Shown here piece after piece: positions 35,396 to 46,800 of a DNA stretch of 64,000 nucleotides. A program made the translations under genes and the position numbers. Every line of letters starts with the position of its first letter. Within the stretch, counting starts at the first letter, position 1. The stretch covers positions 372,001 through 436,000 of the forward strand of contig OZ237755.1 of NCBI GenBank assembly GCA_965178125.1, given 5' to 3'. Under the pieces are notes generated by a model. The model searched no databases. It saw nothing but the letters and a program-made list of their open reading frames with translations, and was not told the DNA's origin. The stretch comes from Bilabrum cf. latius. Lineage: Eukaryota > Bigyra: Bicosoecida > Bigyra > Bicosoecida.

Positions 35396-36549
35396 TCACA
35401 GGAAGTAGTCGGGAGTTCGCCTGGTCACGGTCATCTCTCCCTTGCGGGGAGCATACTCGTACTGCTGAAACTTGTAGGCGAGCGAGTCGTCCAGCTCAAG
35501 GATGGCTGCCTTGTTGCCGCAGCGGTAGCAGTAGTTGGGGGCGGAGAACACGGTGACCACGTTTCTTTCGTGTGCCCAGTTGAAGCCCTCCATCACGAGC
35601 TGGTGCGCCCTCGCCACTAGCCGCAGGTTGTTCCTGTGGTTGAACTGCATAGAGATGTCCTGCCCGAAGGTGTATCCCGCCCCGCGGGGGCTCACGCCCC
35701 ATCCCTACCTGTCGTCTGGGTCGGACCAGAGCAGGTCGCACATGGGCCCCTCGTGCGGCACCTCTTGCACCCGGTCCAGCGAGCGGACTGCGTCCAAGGT
35801 CGCGATCACGGGGCTCAGCCCGCCGTGGGGACAAAACACCTGGTTCTCCACCAGAGCAGACAGAGGCATGTAGTCGAACAAGTCAGTGTACATCTTCCAA
35901 ACCGTTGCAGACCCATACTTGCGCAGGCACTCGTCGTAGAATCCGTACACCTGGGTAATCTGCCTGGATTCGTGATTCCCACGCAGCACCGTGATCCTGG
36001 TGGGAAATCGAACCTTAAGGCAAACAACCAGCGTCACAGTCTCGACCGAATAATAGCCCCTGTCGACGTAGTCTCCCAAAAACAAGTAGTTGGTGTCCGG
36101 TGGATCTCCACCAATCCTGAAGAGTTCCAGCAAGTCAAAGAACTGACCGTGGACATCGCCTACCAACGTGACTGGCGCGCGTACGGGCTGCACATTGGGT
36201 TCTTCCATAAATATTGCTCGCGCCTGCGGTGGTGGCACACGGTCGTGATCGCATAACACATCACAGGGGTGGTGGGTCCTCCGTCGGCTGCAAGATCTCG
36301 ATGGCAGGGCAGCCGGTCGGCACCCAGCTAGCGTTTGGACCGCATTTTAGGTCTCATGCAAGCTTTAATCCTCACCTTATCGCAGAGCTGCCGAACCTAG
36401 GCTTCCGAGAGGGGTTTGCACTTCTTCAGCTAGTCAATCCAAGCATCCACATCCGACGTCGCACGGGACTTTTCTCCAGCTGTTCCAGCGGCAATTTCCT
36501 TATGACTGGATGGTGCAGTCGCACTACTGCTTGATGACACCGCTGCCAT
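35396..36549 (-). CDS. PP2A-C: Protein phosphatase 2A catalytic subunit
   Basis: Exons 36549-36376 and 36223-35396, 333 aa, TGA stop. All PPP-family metal and catalytic motifs are intact: GDVHGQ, GDYVDRG, RGNHES, HGGLSP and [11 protein letters not shown]. The tail is TPDYFL, the end that is carboxyl-methylated and binds B subunits. It is a Ser/Thr phosphatase that works with scaffold and regulatory subunits in cytosol and nucleus. An extension of about 30 residues, Ser/Ala-rich, precedes the usual start. Three in-frame TAGs: residues 40 and 51 ([16 protein letters not shown]) align with Gln in human PP2A-C alpha. The third (35705-35707, DDR-Q-GWG) is at a variable column (Gly in human, Cys in plants). 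This gene gives the best single evidence that UAG is Gln. Confidence 0.98.
36224..36375 (-). other. Intron of the PP2A gene
   Basis: 152 nt, GATAAG|GTGAGG to CACCGCAG|GCG, phase 0. Splicing gives [18 protein letters not shown], as in PP2A. Confidence 0.93.
36397..36432 (-). other. Two diagnostic UAG codons in PP2A (read as Gln)
   Basis: CTA on + at 36430-36432 and 36397-36399, in the PP2A frame. They give WID[13 protein letters not shown]. In human PP2A-C alpha both columns are Gln; in plant enzymes the first is Gln and the second Glu. Confidence 0.9.
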
Positions 36550-36770
36550 GCTACCTCAAAGGATAACTAGGCAATGGGAGCCGCAATCGATCTTTCTCCC
36601 CTGGCTCCGAACTCGATGCGTATTAATCAGATTCATGGAATCAAAGTTGCGTGTATGTTCAGGCTGGCGACCGTTGGCGAGATTTCATCTCCAGTCACAG
36701 TTACTGGTATTCCGGAGCTTTGTACCACCAAGGCAGAAGGAATTCTAGACTAATATCTCTCCTAGGAATC

Positions 36771-39700
36771 ATGTCATCCGGAAACGCTGAGACAAGAAGG
36801 GAGCTGTACGCAACGTGCAAGGAGGGATCGGAGCTGGGCGCCGTGCGCGACTTTGTGTCAGGAATTCGGCTTTCCAAGTGGAAGGATATACTGGAAGGTG
36901 TTTCTAAACCAAAACTAGGACAGTTGTTCGGAATTCTGCACGGGCACGTTTCTGCTGTCGCAGAGCAGGATGAGTTTGAGGACGCAAACGCAAACTACAC
37001 GGAATCTGGAGAGACCGACAGCGAGGACCTGCTCAAGAACCTTATGTTCTTCCGAAGCACCGCAGAATTTGCCCTGGCTCACCTTATTTCTTGCTCCTCC
37101 GCGCGGTAGATCGCCCTAAACGCGTTGGACACGCTGCAGGTCCTTCACGACACCATCTTCACGCTCGGTGGGCCGGAAGGCGAGGCCGCTCGGCAGGCCA
37201 TCCTGCGAGCCTGCGTGCAGGCGTGGGAAATCGGTGATGGGATCGCAAACACACTCATGGTGCAGTGCCTCCCCGCCCTCCTTCTCATCGCTGTGAGCCC
37301 AGACGCCACCGCCGCGGACTTCAAGCGCCTCTGGCAGGTGCGCGCCTCCCTGGGCCTCTTCGACCTCGAGGACGAGTCCTCCCAGTCGCTTAGGCAGCTG
37401 TGTCTGCAGGCGTTCCTCTCGCCCAAATTCCTCGCGACGAAGGAGCGCCGAAGGTTCCTCGAACACGCCCTGGGGGAAGACCCCGGGCTCTGCGAGGACG
37501 CATTCGAGGCCGTGCTGGGGGCCCTACCGGGGGCGAGGGCGGCCACGCTGGATGCGTACGGAGACATGGTGTTCAGGGCGTGGGTGCGCGTGCATGCCGT
37601 GGCACAGACGGGCGATGCGGGTGCGAGGGCGGCGCGGGACTGCATCGAGCAGTTCTGGATCGAGGGGCTGGCACACAGGGCCGCAACGGCTGCGAGGCCG
37701 GCCACGTTCTCGGCAGCTCGGAGGGTCCTGCGGGCGTGCCTCGTGGGGAACAAGCAGCACGCAGGGGCGGATGGCGCCCTCTGGAGGTGCTACGAGCCCG
37801 CGCTGTGGGCCTGCCTCCGGGCCACCAACGGGCAGGCCCGTCTCCAGGCCCTGCTTCTTCTCCTCGACGCCTTTCCCATGGGCGATGCCTCCGAGGGCAG
37901 GGCCTCTCACGATGCGTGCATGAAGACCCAGTTCAAGGCCGTGACGAGTGCTCTCAGGGACGACAGCCCGGCGGTGCGGGCCGCCGCGGTGGAGGGTGCA
38001 TGCGGCATCCTGGGCAAGTTCTGGGAGCTTGTGCCGGCCCACACGGCCAAGAAGCTGCTGGCCCGGCTGATGGGGGAGTGCGCCAGGGATGCAGCCTCCA
38101 CTGCAGTGAGGGCGGCGGTGGTGAAGGGCCTCGGCTTCGTACTAGACAACGTGCTCAGCCACGAGGTGCTCAAACAGGTGCTTCCGTCCATCGCAGCCCT
38201 GCTGCACGACCGCTCCGACAAGGTCCGAGCAGAGGTGGCAAAGCTGCTGCGGGCCGTCCAGGGCCTCAGGACCATGTCCTTCGCCGACATCGTGGACCCC
38301 GAGCAGGTGCTCGCTCGCCTCGCGCTGGACGCCGCCGTCCCCGAAGTCGCGGCGGAGCTGTCGGGCATCTTGATTCCGAGTCTGTTCCCCGAGGACGCGA
38401 GCGTGTCTGAGCTGCTCTCGCGCACGGTCAAGTGCATGAAGACGCACCCAGCCGCGGGGCTCGCGTTCTACGCCAACCTGCACCACCACGTGGCGCCCAC
38501 GAGGGTCTGCCGGCTGGTGCTGGTCGTGCACAAGGCCATCAAGAAGGCCTGTGCGGGTGCTGCGCCCGCACCGGCGCGCCGGGCCAGCGGCGGAGCGGCT
38601 CTTGGGTCGCTGGCAGCCGCCCCTCGTGCCGGGCAGAAGCGAGGGCGCGACGACGACGACGACGGGGAGGACATGGAAGAACAGGCAGAGGAAGAGCCTC
38701 GCAGGCGCGGCAAGCTCCGCGCGGACAACACCATCCTTATGGCTTCTTTGCTCCGCGTGGCGCACGTGGCCTGGGCCTCTGTGGCGGACGAGATGCTCCC
38801 GCGCGCTGGGCAGGGCGACTCGATGGCCAAGGCCCGGAGGAGGATGCTGGAGGCCTGGGGAGGGCCATTCCTCGGGGCCTGCGCCGGGGCCATGCTGGGG
38901 CTGGGGAACAGCGAGGAGGAGGAGGAGGCACGCGCGCCGTGGGACTCCTCCCGGTGCGCCGTGCTCGCGTCGCTGCTAGGGATTGCAGGCCTGATGCCCG
39001 AGCCAAAGGCGGGCGCAGGACCTGCGAGCGGAGCGGGTGCCGGCAAGAAGGGGCGCCCGGGGAAGCGCAAGGGTAGGCGCGGGGGCAAGAAGAGCAAGAC
39101 TGCCGAGGGAGAGGACGAAGACGAGGCGGGACCGGCTGCCGCTGCCGGCGTCACCGCCCAGGAGGCGATGACCGGGCTGGTTTGGCCCGCGTTCGAGGCC
39201 GCGGCTCGCATCGTCGGAGAGACCGAGGGCATGTTTCAGACCGTGGAGGCGAACGGACCCGCCGCCACGCTGGTCGGAGCAGCCGTCGAGCTTGCAGTGG
39301 CCAGGGACCAGACGGAGGAAGTGGCCGCTGCAGCAGTGAGCGGCATGGCTGCGGGCACCGGGGCCGCATCGGGCGCCGGTGCCGGCGCGGCAACTGGCGC
39401 GGGTGCCGTTCGCATGCCCCCTGCAGTGGCCGTGCTGTGCATCGAGCGCCTGATCGGCAGTGCAGCCGACCCCAAGCAGCTTCGGGAGACCATCCTGCCC
39501 GCCCTGGACCCCGCCCTCTCGTCCCTCCGGACACACGCAGAGGCCGCCGCATCCAGGCGACAGGGGGCTTCGTGGGCCAGCGCGCGGGCGCTGTGCAGCG
39601 CGGGGATGGGCCCCGCCGTGGCTGCTGCAGCCATCCGCGCTCTGTGCAGGGCCGCAGCAGTGGACGCCCTTGGTCCCCAAGCGGATGCCACTAGTTCCGA

Positions 39701-41282
39701 TGCACCCCCCTCCTCTTCTTCCTCGTCCTCGTCCTCGTCGGCTGCTGCTGCAGGCACAGCTGACGCCGCCAAGGGCTCCATGGAGCAGAAGCGACCGGGC
39801 AGCACCTCGTGGCTGAGGCACGCGGTGGATGCTGTGCTGGGCGGGTGCCTGCCCCTGCTCGCAGGCATGACTGCGAGGACCAAGGAGACCGGCTTTATCG
39901 CGGCAGCGGACGAGGCTGCCGTGGCGCGGGCGGTCTACGACTCTGCCGCGGTGCTGGTCTCTGCGCTCTCCGACTGCGCCGGGCTGGGAGCGTGTGTCGA
40001 GGACGCGGCTCTGGCGGTGCGGGTGCTGGACTGCCCCGACGTTCTGGATCTGGTGGCCAGCGTCCCGCCGCAGCCGGTGGAGGAGCTTCGAGAGGGGGTG
40101 GATGCGGGCAAGCTGCGGTGCGCCTTTGCGGGCGATGCTGGCATCGATGAGGACGAGGACGAAGAGGAATAGGAGGAAAACACGGGCGCCGGGGCTCTTG
40201 CCTCCCTCGGGAAGAACAAGGCGGGCAGGAAGATCCGAGCAGGAAGGCGCGGAAGCGGGAAGCCCAAGGCCCGCACGCGTGCCCAGGTGACGAGCGCGCA
40301 CCGCCCCCACCTCGCCGCCTTCGCACAGAGGCTGTGCTACAGGCTGGCCGTGGCCGCTCTCGCGCCCCCCAAGACCAACCCGGCCTTCCGCTAGGCTTCC
40401 TCTTCGAGCGCCAAGGCGGCTGCCTCTCTTGCCGCCGCGCTGGTTGTGTGCCCTGGGGCTGGGTGCATCGCACCCACCGGCACCACCGCCGCAGTCGCCT
40501 TTGCCTTGGGCACACCGGACAGCGCCGCGGCCCGGGCCCGGTCGGGTTGGCACTCCACTGTCGCCCTGCACGCCAGGAAGGGGGCCTTGGGCGCGCTGGC
40601 CAAGGAGGCAGTCGTGCGGCTGCTCGAGCAGGTGGAAGCTAGCGGCGTCGGGGAACCTGTTGTGGTTCCGCAGGCGGCCGCGGAGGGCGATTCGGATGGG
40701 GGTCGAGTGGTGGCAGGGGAGCCCGGGGCCACCGGCACGATGGGACTGGCACCGGCGGGGCGCGTGCTCCTGGGCGCCTTCCTGGGTGGGGCAGGGGATG
40801 ACGAAAGCAGAGGGGTGGCGATCGCCCAGGCTGTGGGGGAGGCGGCCGCGACTCGAGGGGTGGCGCTTGGCAAGGGCGCGGGCGAGGCGGCGCCTGCCAG
40901 TGGTGCAGGCTCTGCATCCAGCTCAAGCGCACCCGCGGCCGCATCTGATGGAGCTGTACCTGCTGTTGCTGCTTCAACCACTAGCCCGGAAGTGCAGCAG
41001 GCGTGCATGGCACTGCTGCGCGCTGTGGGAGCCGATGCACCAACGGCGGGCGTGTCGGCTGCCCTGGCAACTGCTTCAGGAAGCCAGGCAATGCAAAGTG
41101 CTGAGCTACCAGAAGAAGAGGGAAAAGACAGCAAGGGTGATGGTGGATTCGACGATGCCGTGAGAGGCGGGCTCAGGGCTGCGGCGGGCTCGGGCTAGAC
41201 TGCTCCCATGGCCGCGAGCAAAATTGCCACCGAGCAGGTGGCCATGGCCCGCGACGGTGCGGTTCCATCTGCTGGTATTTGA
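36771..41282 (+). CDS. NCAPG2: Condensin-2 complex subunit G2
   Basis: Open from ATG 36771 to TGA 41280-41282, 1,503 aa. Aligned by eye with human NCAPG2: FKRLWQVRASLGLFDLEDES matches the CRLWRIHQALYCFDYDLEES region; LWACLRATNGQAR, LLLLLDAFPMGD, DDSPAVRAAAVEGACGI, FVLDNVLSHEVLKQVLPSI and HDRSDKVRAEV follow in the same order as its HEAT-like repeats. Condensin II compacts chromosomes early in mitosis; G2 is a HEAT subunit next to kleisin H2. The second half has long Ala/Gly-rich and acidic inserts. It has only four TAGs, fewer per codon than its neighbours, and strongly G/C-ending codons, so codon use differs. An open frame continues upstream of the ATG, but 36771 is the first clear ATG. Confidence 0.93.
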
Positions 41283-41447
41283 TTGCACGATGTTAACCCT
41301 TGAGTAGAAGCATGGCTTTTCACTTAGATGATGGAAGGCTTTCTCGCTCGAATGCGGTTCCGCTCGTCGACTGTGCGCAGCGCCCAAGGCAACTGCTCAA
41401 GCAGGTTCGAACATCACAGTTCCGCTGCCCAAACCCGTAGTAGCGTC

Positions 41448-43470
41448 ATGAGGCTTACAGTAATGAAAGATGACTTTACGTTTCCCGTCGAGATCGGGGA
41501 GGCGGACACAGTGAGTGGGTTTTTATATGAAATAGCACGCCCACCAAGAGCTGGCGACGTGGACTTCGACTGGCTGGAAAGGTTCACACCAACAAGTATG
41601 CACCGCGCCCTAAATGCACCACCGACATGTTAAGTGCGCTTAAACCATTAATTCGGCGTCCTGGACTAGATGTACGCATGGGAGCGTTGTTGGGGGCATC
41701 GTTGGCGCACCGGATTCGCAAGTCACGCAGGACAAAGCCTCTCCTCGCTTGATGAAGGCTTGTGGTGTGTTTCTCGCGAAATATAGCATTTGGCTCTAAC
41801 CCTGATCCTTCGAGTGGGGCCGTAGAACCTTCTGTCCCGCAGCTGTGGCCGCATTGCCGACTGCTGGATCGACGGAGCATTTGTAATGCTCCTATTTGCG
41901 CGTAGTACCCGACCCCATCTCGCAGGTCGACAATTTCCGAGCCATAGTTTCTGCTGAGCTCGGAATCCATCGGGATGCGATCACTCTTTGGTGCGACGGA
42001 CAGGAGCTCACAGATGGCAACAGGTTGAGCGACACTTCTGCCAAATCAGATTCCCTGGTCTACGTAAGGCGCCCTGACGCGGGCGGAAATGGCCAAGCCC
42101 CTATGTCTTCTGGTGGTAGCTCTGGCGCCGCATTCGGAGGAGCTGGCTCCTTTATGGAGCAAGTGCCTGGATTCTAGCCCGGCGAGGCGTCACGGCGAGC
42201 TGCTCTAGGCCAGTTCCAGGGCCTTAAATGGTCAGATATCACCAATGAGATCGACCCAGCTATACTGTTCAATGTCTTAAAGCAGAATCCTGCCATGGTG
42301 GAGGCTGCCCGCAGCAACCCCGAGCTGTACGAGGCGTGCACCAGCCCCACCGTCTTGAAGCTGCGCCGCTACCTGATCAAGCTCGCGCTGGAGCGATCCA
42401 AGAAGGAGATCGAGGCCGCTGCCGCGCGAGATCGGCTTAGGCGCAACCCCCACGACAAGGATGCTCAGGCAATCCTGGATGAGCAGCAGCGAGAGAGCGA
42501 CGTGAAGAAGAACTGGGAGCTGGCCATGGAGCACTCCCCCGAGTCTTTCGCGCGGGTCGTGATGCTGTACATCCCAGTAGAAGTAAACGGACACAAGATG
42601 AACGCGTTCGTGGATTCAGGCGCGCAGCAGACGATCATGGGGAAGAAGTACGCTGAAGAGTGCGGCCTGATCCGGCTCATGGACACTAGGTATGCGGGGC
42701 AGGCCGTGGGTGTCGGCAGCGCGCCCATACTGGGGAGGGTGCACCTCGCACCAATGAAGGTGGGGAACACATTTTTTAACTGCACCTTTACTATCATTGA
42801 CCAGGACAGCATGGATCTTCTCTTCGGGCTCGACATGCTGAGGCGGCACCAGGCCTGCATTGATCTAGAGAAGGGCGTGCTTCGCCTCATGGGCGCCAAC
42901 GGGAAGGAGGAGGTGCGGTTCTTGTCAGAGGGAGAGATAAAGAAAGGATCTTTTGGCACGGATGGATTCGCGGACGGAACGAAAGACACAGAGGCGGAAG
43001 CGGGGGGTGACTCGAGCAAGGCTGCTGCTGCGTCCGGCGGTGCTGGTGCAGGTGCCGCAGGAAGTACGCCCATGGATGACGATGGGGATGACGATGGAGG
43101 TGGTGCTGCTTCAGGAGTTGGGTAGGCGGGAGCGGGAGCGGGAAGCGGGTAGCCGGCGCTGGGAGGAGCCACGGCGGAGGAGACAGCGGCAGCTGATGCC
43201 GCCGTGGACGGCTTGCTTGCGGACCTCGGGCTCGGGGACGACAACGGCCCAGACTCGAGCAAAGAGAGCGGACCAAGTGCAGGTGCGACCACAGCATCGT
43301 CTAGCAGTGCTGCAGCGACCGCGCCTCAAAGCGCAGAGAGTGGAGCGGAGTGGGAGTCGAAGCTTGCGCGGATTTCCGGGATGGGTTTTCCCCGCACGGT
43401 TGCCGAGGGCGCTCTGCGAGCAGCAAGTGGTGATGCTGGCCTTGCTGTGCAACTTTTGCTAGGCCAATAA
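41448..43470 (+). CDS. DDI1: DDI1-like ubiquitin receptor/retroviral-type aspartic protease
   Basis: Exons 41448-41510 and 41926-43470, 535 aa, TAA stop. The N-terminal ubiquitin-like domain (about 1-75) is split by the intron. A helical region follows, then the retropepsin-like domain (about 229-346) with the catalytic motif FVDSGAQQTIM and LLFGLDMLRRHQACIDL, both as in DDI2. The C-terminal UBA (about 496-535) reads ISGMGFPRTVAEGALRAASGD. Three TAGs are in frame. DDI1 proteins deliver or clip ubiquitinated substrates at the proteasome. Acidic Gly/Ser-rich linkers separate the protease and UBA domains. Confidence 0.95.
41511..41925 (+). other. Intron of the DDI1 gene
   Basis: 415 nt, GTGAGT donor, CATCTCGCAG acceptor, phase 0. 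It is the longest intron seen here. Splicing gives GEADT-VDNFRAIVSAELG, completing the ubiquitin-like domain. I see no RNA gene inside it. Confidence 0.88.
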
Positions 43471-43636
43471 CAAAAAATGTACTGATTTGGCAGAATATCC
43501 CAACACAGCTGGTCTTGATAGCTATCTAGACTAGACCAGCCATGCGCGAGCCGCAGTGTTTTGTGAGTGTCACTCAATCGCACTCCATGTCATTTTATAG
43601 TCAAATTAAATATTCAAAATCATGACTTGCCGACAT

Positions 43637-43718
43637 GACAGCATGCCAGAGTGGTTATTGGGATTGACTAGAAATCAATTGTGCTTTGCACGCGCAGGTT
43701 CGAATCCTGCTGCTGTCG
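43637..43718 (+). tRNA. tRNA-Ser (anticodon AGA)
   Basis: 82 nt with a long variable arm, as type II serine tRNAs have. Acceptor GACAGCA pairs with TGCTGTC; discriminator G. The anticodon stem ATTGA/TCAAT encloses CTAGAAA, giving anticodon AGA at 43670-43672. T arm GCAGG-TTCGAAT-CCTGC. A box at about 43644-43654, B box GGTTCGAATCC. It closely resembles yeast tRNA-Ser(AGA). No intron. Confidence 0.97.
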
Positions 43719-43724
43719 TCTCCC

Positions 43725-43728
43725 TTTT
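43725..43728 (+). terminator. Pol III terminator after tRNA-Ser
   Basis: TTTT on the coding strand seven bases after the discriminator base, the usual RNA polymerase III stop. Confidence 0.75.
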
Positions 43729-43854
43729 GGTCCGGCCTCGATATTTTCCAATTAACAATCTTTTGGTTTGCATACAACGACTCCAATTTTAGAGCTCAGG
43801 CAAACTACATATAAAGTATTGTAAGCAACCACGTATCAATCCTAGCCGGTTTGC

Positions 43855-46800
43855 TCATTTCCACTCCTGGGTGGGTTCCTCGCTGTAGTCCCTGCCCGGG
43901 TCCAGGTCCAGCAGTGCCTGCATGACTCTTCTGGCATTGCCAGCGCCATCATCGCCTTCGTCATCACTGCCCAGATCGCTACCACTATCGCTGCTGTCTC
44001 CGCGATCGCGACTCCGGGGGTCCTCCCGGCGCGCGTACCGGCTCTCTGCCTCCCCTCCCTGCCCTGACCCGGCCCTCGGCGCCGCCCCGCTCCCGCTCCC
44101 CGTGGAGCCCCTCGACAGGTTCAAGAGAGGAGACACGGATGGCGTGCCGCCTGGCGTGCCTGGCTGCCCAGCAGGCAGCTGCTCCTGTTTGGTGTCCTCA
44201 AGAGAGTTGCCCTGGGCACCTGCTCCGTGCTCGCCCTGGGCACCTGCACCGTGCTCGCCCTGGGCACCTGCACCGTGCTCGCCCTGGGCACCTGCTCCGT
44301 GCTCGCCTTCTTCCCTGGACCCTTGCATGTCGTGCAGCACCCCCCTCGCCACCAAGGCACGGGCGGGGCCCCTCCTACTGTGAGAGACCTGCTCACGATC
44401 ACGAGAGGAACCAGTGCCCTGGTGTGCGCCCTCGTGCACTGCACCCTGCGATGCGGCAGGCTCAGCTGCGGTGCTCTGCGAGGGCGGACTCCAGCCGCCG
44501 CCGGCCTCGTCTGCCAGCCCTGCCACCGAGGCCACAGTGCCGCCAAGCTCGGCACCATTTCCACTCGTCACACCGCTCCCACTCGTCACGTTGCCTCGTC
44601 GCTCCGGGGTGCGCTCCAGAGGAGCCCCTGCCAGACGAGACAGCTCGTCTTCGCTGCCAGTGCTCCTGCCCAGCGAGGCAGAATCGCCGGCACCTGCGCG
44701 GGTGTGAGGGGTGTGTCCACTGCCATTCGTCCCCGCAGCGGCCGGCATGGCAGCGGGCGGGCTCGATGCAGCAGACACCGCGGTAGGGACTGCCTAGGCA
44801 TCCCTCATCTCGGCTGTCCCGGTCTCTGCCCCAGTACTCGCTTTGGCGCCTGCTGCCATTTGGAGCACCGCTAGCACATCCGAGGCCTGGGGAACAGGCT
44901 GGGGAACAGGCTGGGGAACAGGCTGGGGAACAGGCTGGGGAGCAGGTTTCTGCGTCGAGTAGCGCTTGGACGCAGGCACGCCAGGAGCCCCCGCACCAGA
45001 GCTGGGTTCCCCTTCGGTAGCTCCGGGCCGCAAGCCAGAGACTGATCCCGAGGCCGAGCCAGCTCTGGGCTGCGGAGTGGGCACCGGCATGGGCATGGGC
45101 ATGGGCACTCGTTTGGATGCCCTGGGCACCTCCTCCAGAGGCCTCGGAGGCACTCTGCCTGCTTCCGAGACTGCATGTGGCAATTGCCCCTCGGCTGCGT
45201 CTGTGGGGTTTGCCCTGGGCAAAAGTTCCTCCTCTGCGAGCACGTCTTGGTGCTTGGGCTCGCTCGCTTCTCCGGCGGAGGAAGAGGAGGAGCTATCCGT
45301 TGCGTTGGCTTGGCGGGACGAGCTGCCAAATCCGTCATGCTTGGGGCTGCGGTAGAGCTCGCCGGGTCGTCTTGCCAACCCCCTGGCCTGGCCGCGCCTG
45401 CTAGTTGGAGATAGCGTGTCGTCTACCAGCGCCTGCACCACCTGACTAGGCTTGGTCCGGTCGTGAGAGCCCTCCATTTGCGACGCCGTCGGGGTTGATG
45501 CGTGTGTGCGGGGCCGAGCGGGTGTGGATGAATCTGGGGCCGGGCCTGCGTTCGCTTCTCCCTCATCCCACCACGTATGCCCACCTGCGCTTGCGTAGCT
45601 GCTGCCAAGAACGCTTGCATCGGCGGGGAGCGGTCTATCGCCCTGCATTTCGCCAGGCAGCGGCGGGGCCACCGTACCATCCCCGCCCTCGAGACTGTAG
45701 CCGCTGAAGTCGGAACGTGGGCTAGATGTGCCATCCGCTGTCCCCTGAGACTTCTACGGTGCATACTTGTGCTCTTGGGGAGCTGGGACGCTGCTTACAC
45801 CCACAGCTTGTCTGATCTGTTCAGCTGACGCGTACTTCTCGGGACCCATGTCAGTGGTCACGATGCTGGAAGCAGCCTTGCCACTGCCCTCGGGGCGATC
45901 AGTGCCCGTGGGCTGGGTCACCTTGCGCTGAGCGGCCTCGGCCTCGTCTTTTCCTTGACTCAGAGCCACCACGCCCTGCACTCGCAGCACGAGCCGCTTC
46001 ATGGAGGCTGACAGCCGGGCGGAATACGGCGACAGCTTGATGCACCCTTGCAGGAAAGAAACGACGCCGGCCAGTTTAGCCCTGCGCTTCCTGCGGGCCT
46101 TAATGCTGGTCGATAGAGCTTCGCTTGTGGAACCTGAGAGGATTGCACCTGCGCGACCATCACCGGTGGCGGCAGCGATTGCTTGCTGTAGCTCCTGCCT
46201 GGTTGCATGTAGCATTTCTACCTAGGCCTCGTCGTTATCCTCCCTATCCAGATCAGCCGCCCACCGCTGCCTCACTACCCACCGCAGGCGGGCGAGTTCC
46301 ATCGTCCCGGCCGCTTCGCTGGACTTGGCATCGAGCCTCGATTGAAGCTCTGCAGCTCGCTCGCTGAGCTTGCGAGTGGCTTCAGTCACGTTTTCTCTTC
46401 TAGCCCTCATCTCTGCCTGAGCCTCTAGCCTCAGGTGCCGCACAAGCTGGGCAGGGGCACGAGGTACCGAGTGCGGGCCGGCAGCAGTCCGTTCGGGTTG
46501 CTCCTCTGAGGCCTCGTCCTCATTCTGCGCGCCGATGCTTCCCAGCACGAGCCCGACCGACTCGTCGTCCTCGGGCGCCAGGGTTCCCAGTATCCTGGCA
46601 GCTGCCTCGCTGTGCAGCCGCTTCCCATCGCTCCCGGTGGAGCGGCCTCCTGTGGAGCCCGGACTGCCGATGGATGCGCGCGACAGCAGCTGGCGCCATT
46701 TCTACGACGCAGCCTGGTCCGCGACAGCCACCTTCCTCTCCCTGAAATCGTCCCTCATCGCCTACAGCTTTCGGCGGAACTCGAGGGTCTACCTCCTTCG

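Noticed and set aside
37400-38410. 336-aa + ORF in another frame
   Set aside because: Out-of-frame shadow of NCAPG2, which matches known orthologues along its length.
38976-40571. 531-aa ORF on the - strand
   Set aside because: Antisense shadow of the GC-rich NCAPG2 gene; no family features.
43668-43674. CTA in the tRNA anticodon loop (CTAGAAA), suggesting a UAG-decoding suppressor tRNA
   Set aside because: Stem pairing ATTGA/TCAAT puts C32-U33 before AGA; the anticodon is AGA (Ser), not CUA.
44211-44306. CRISPR-like repeat array
   Set aside because: The repeats are contiguous without spacers and encode an in-frame octapeptide.
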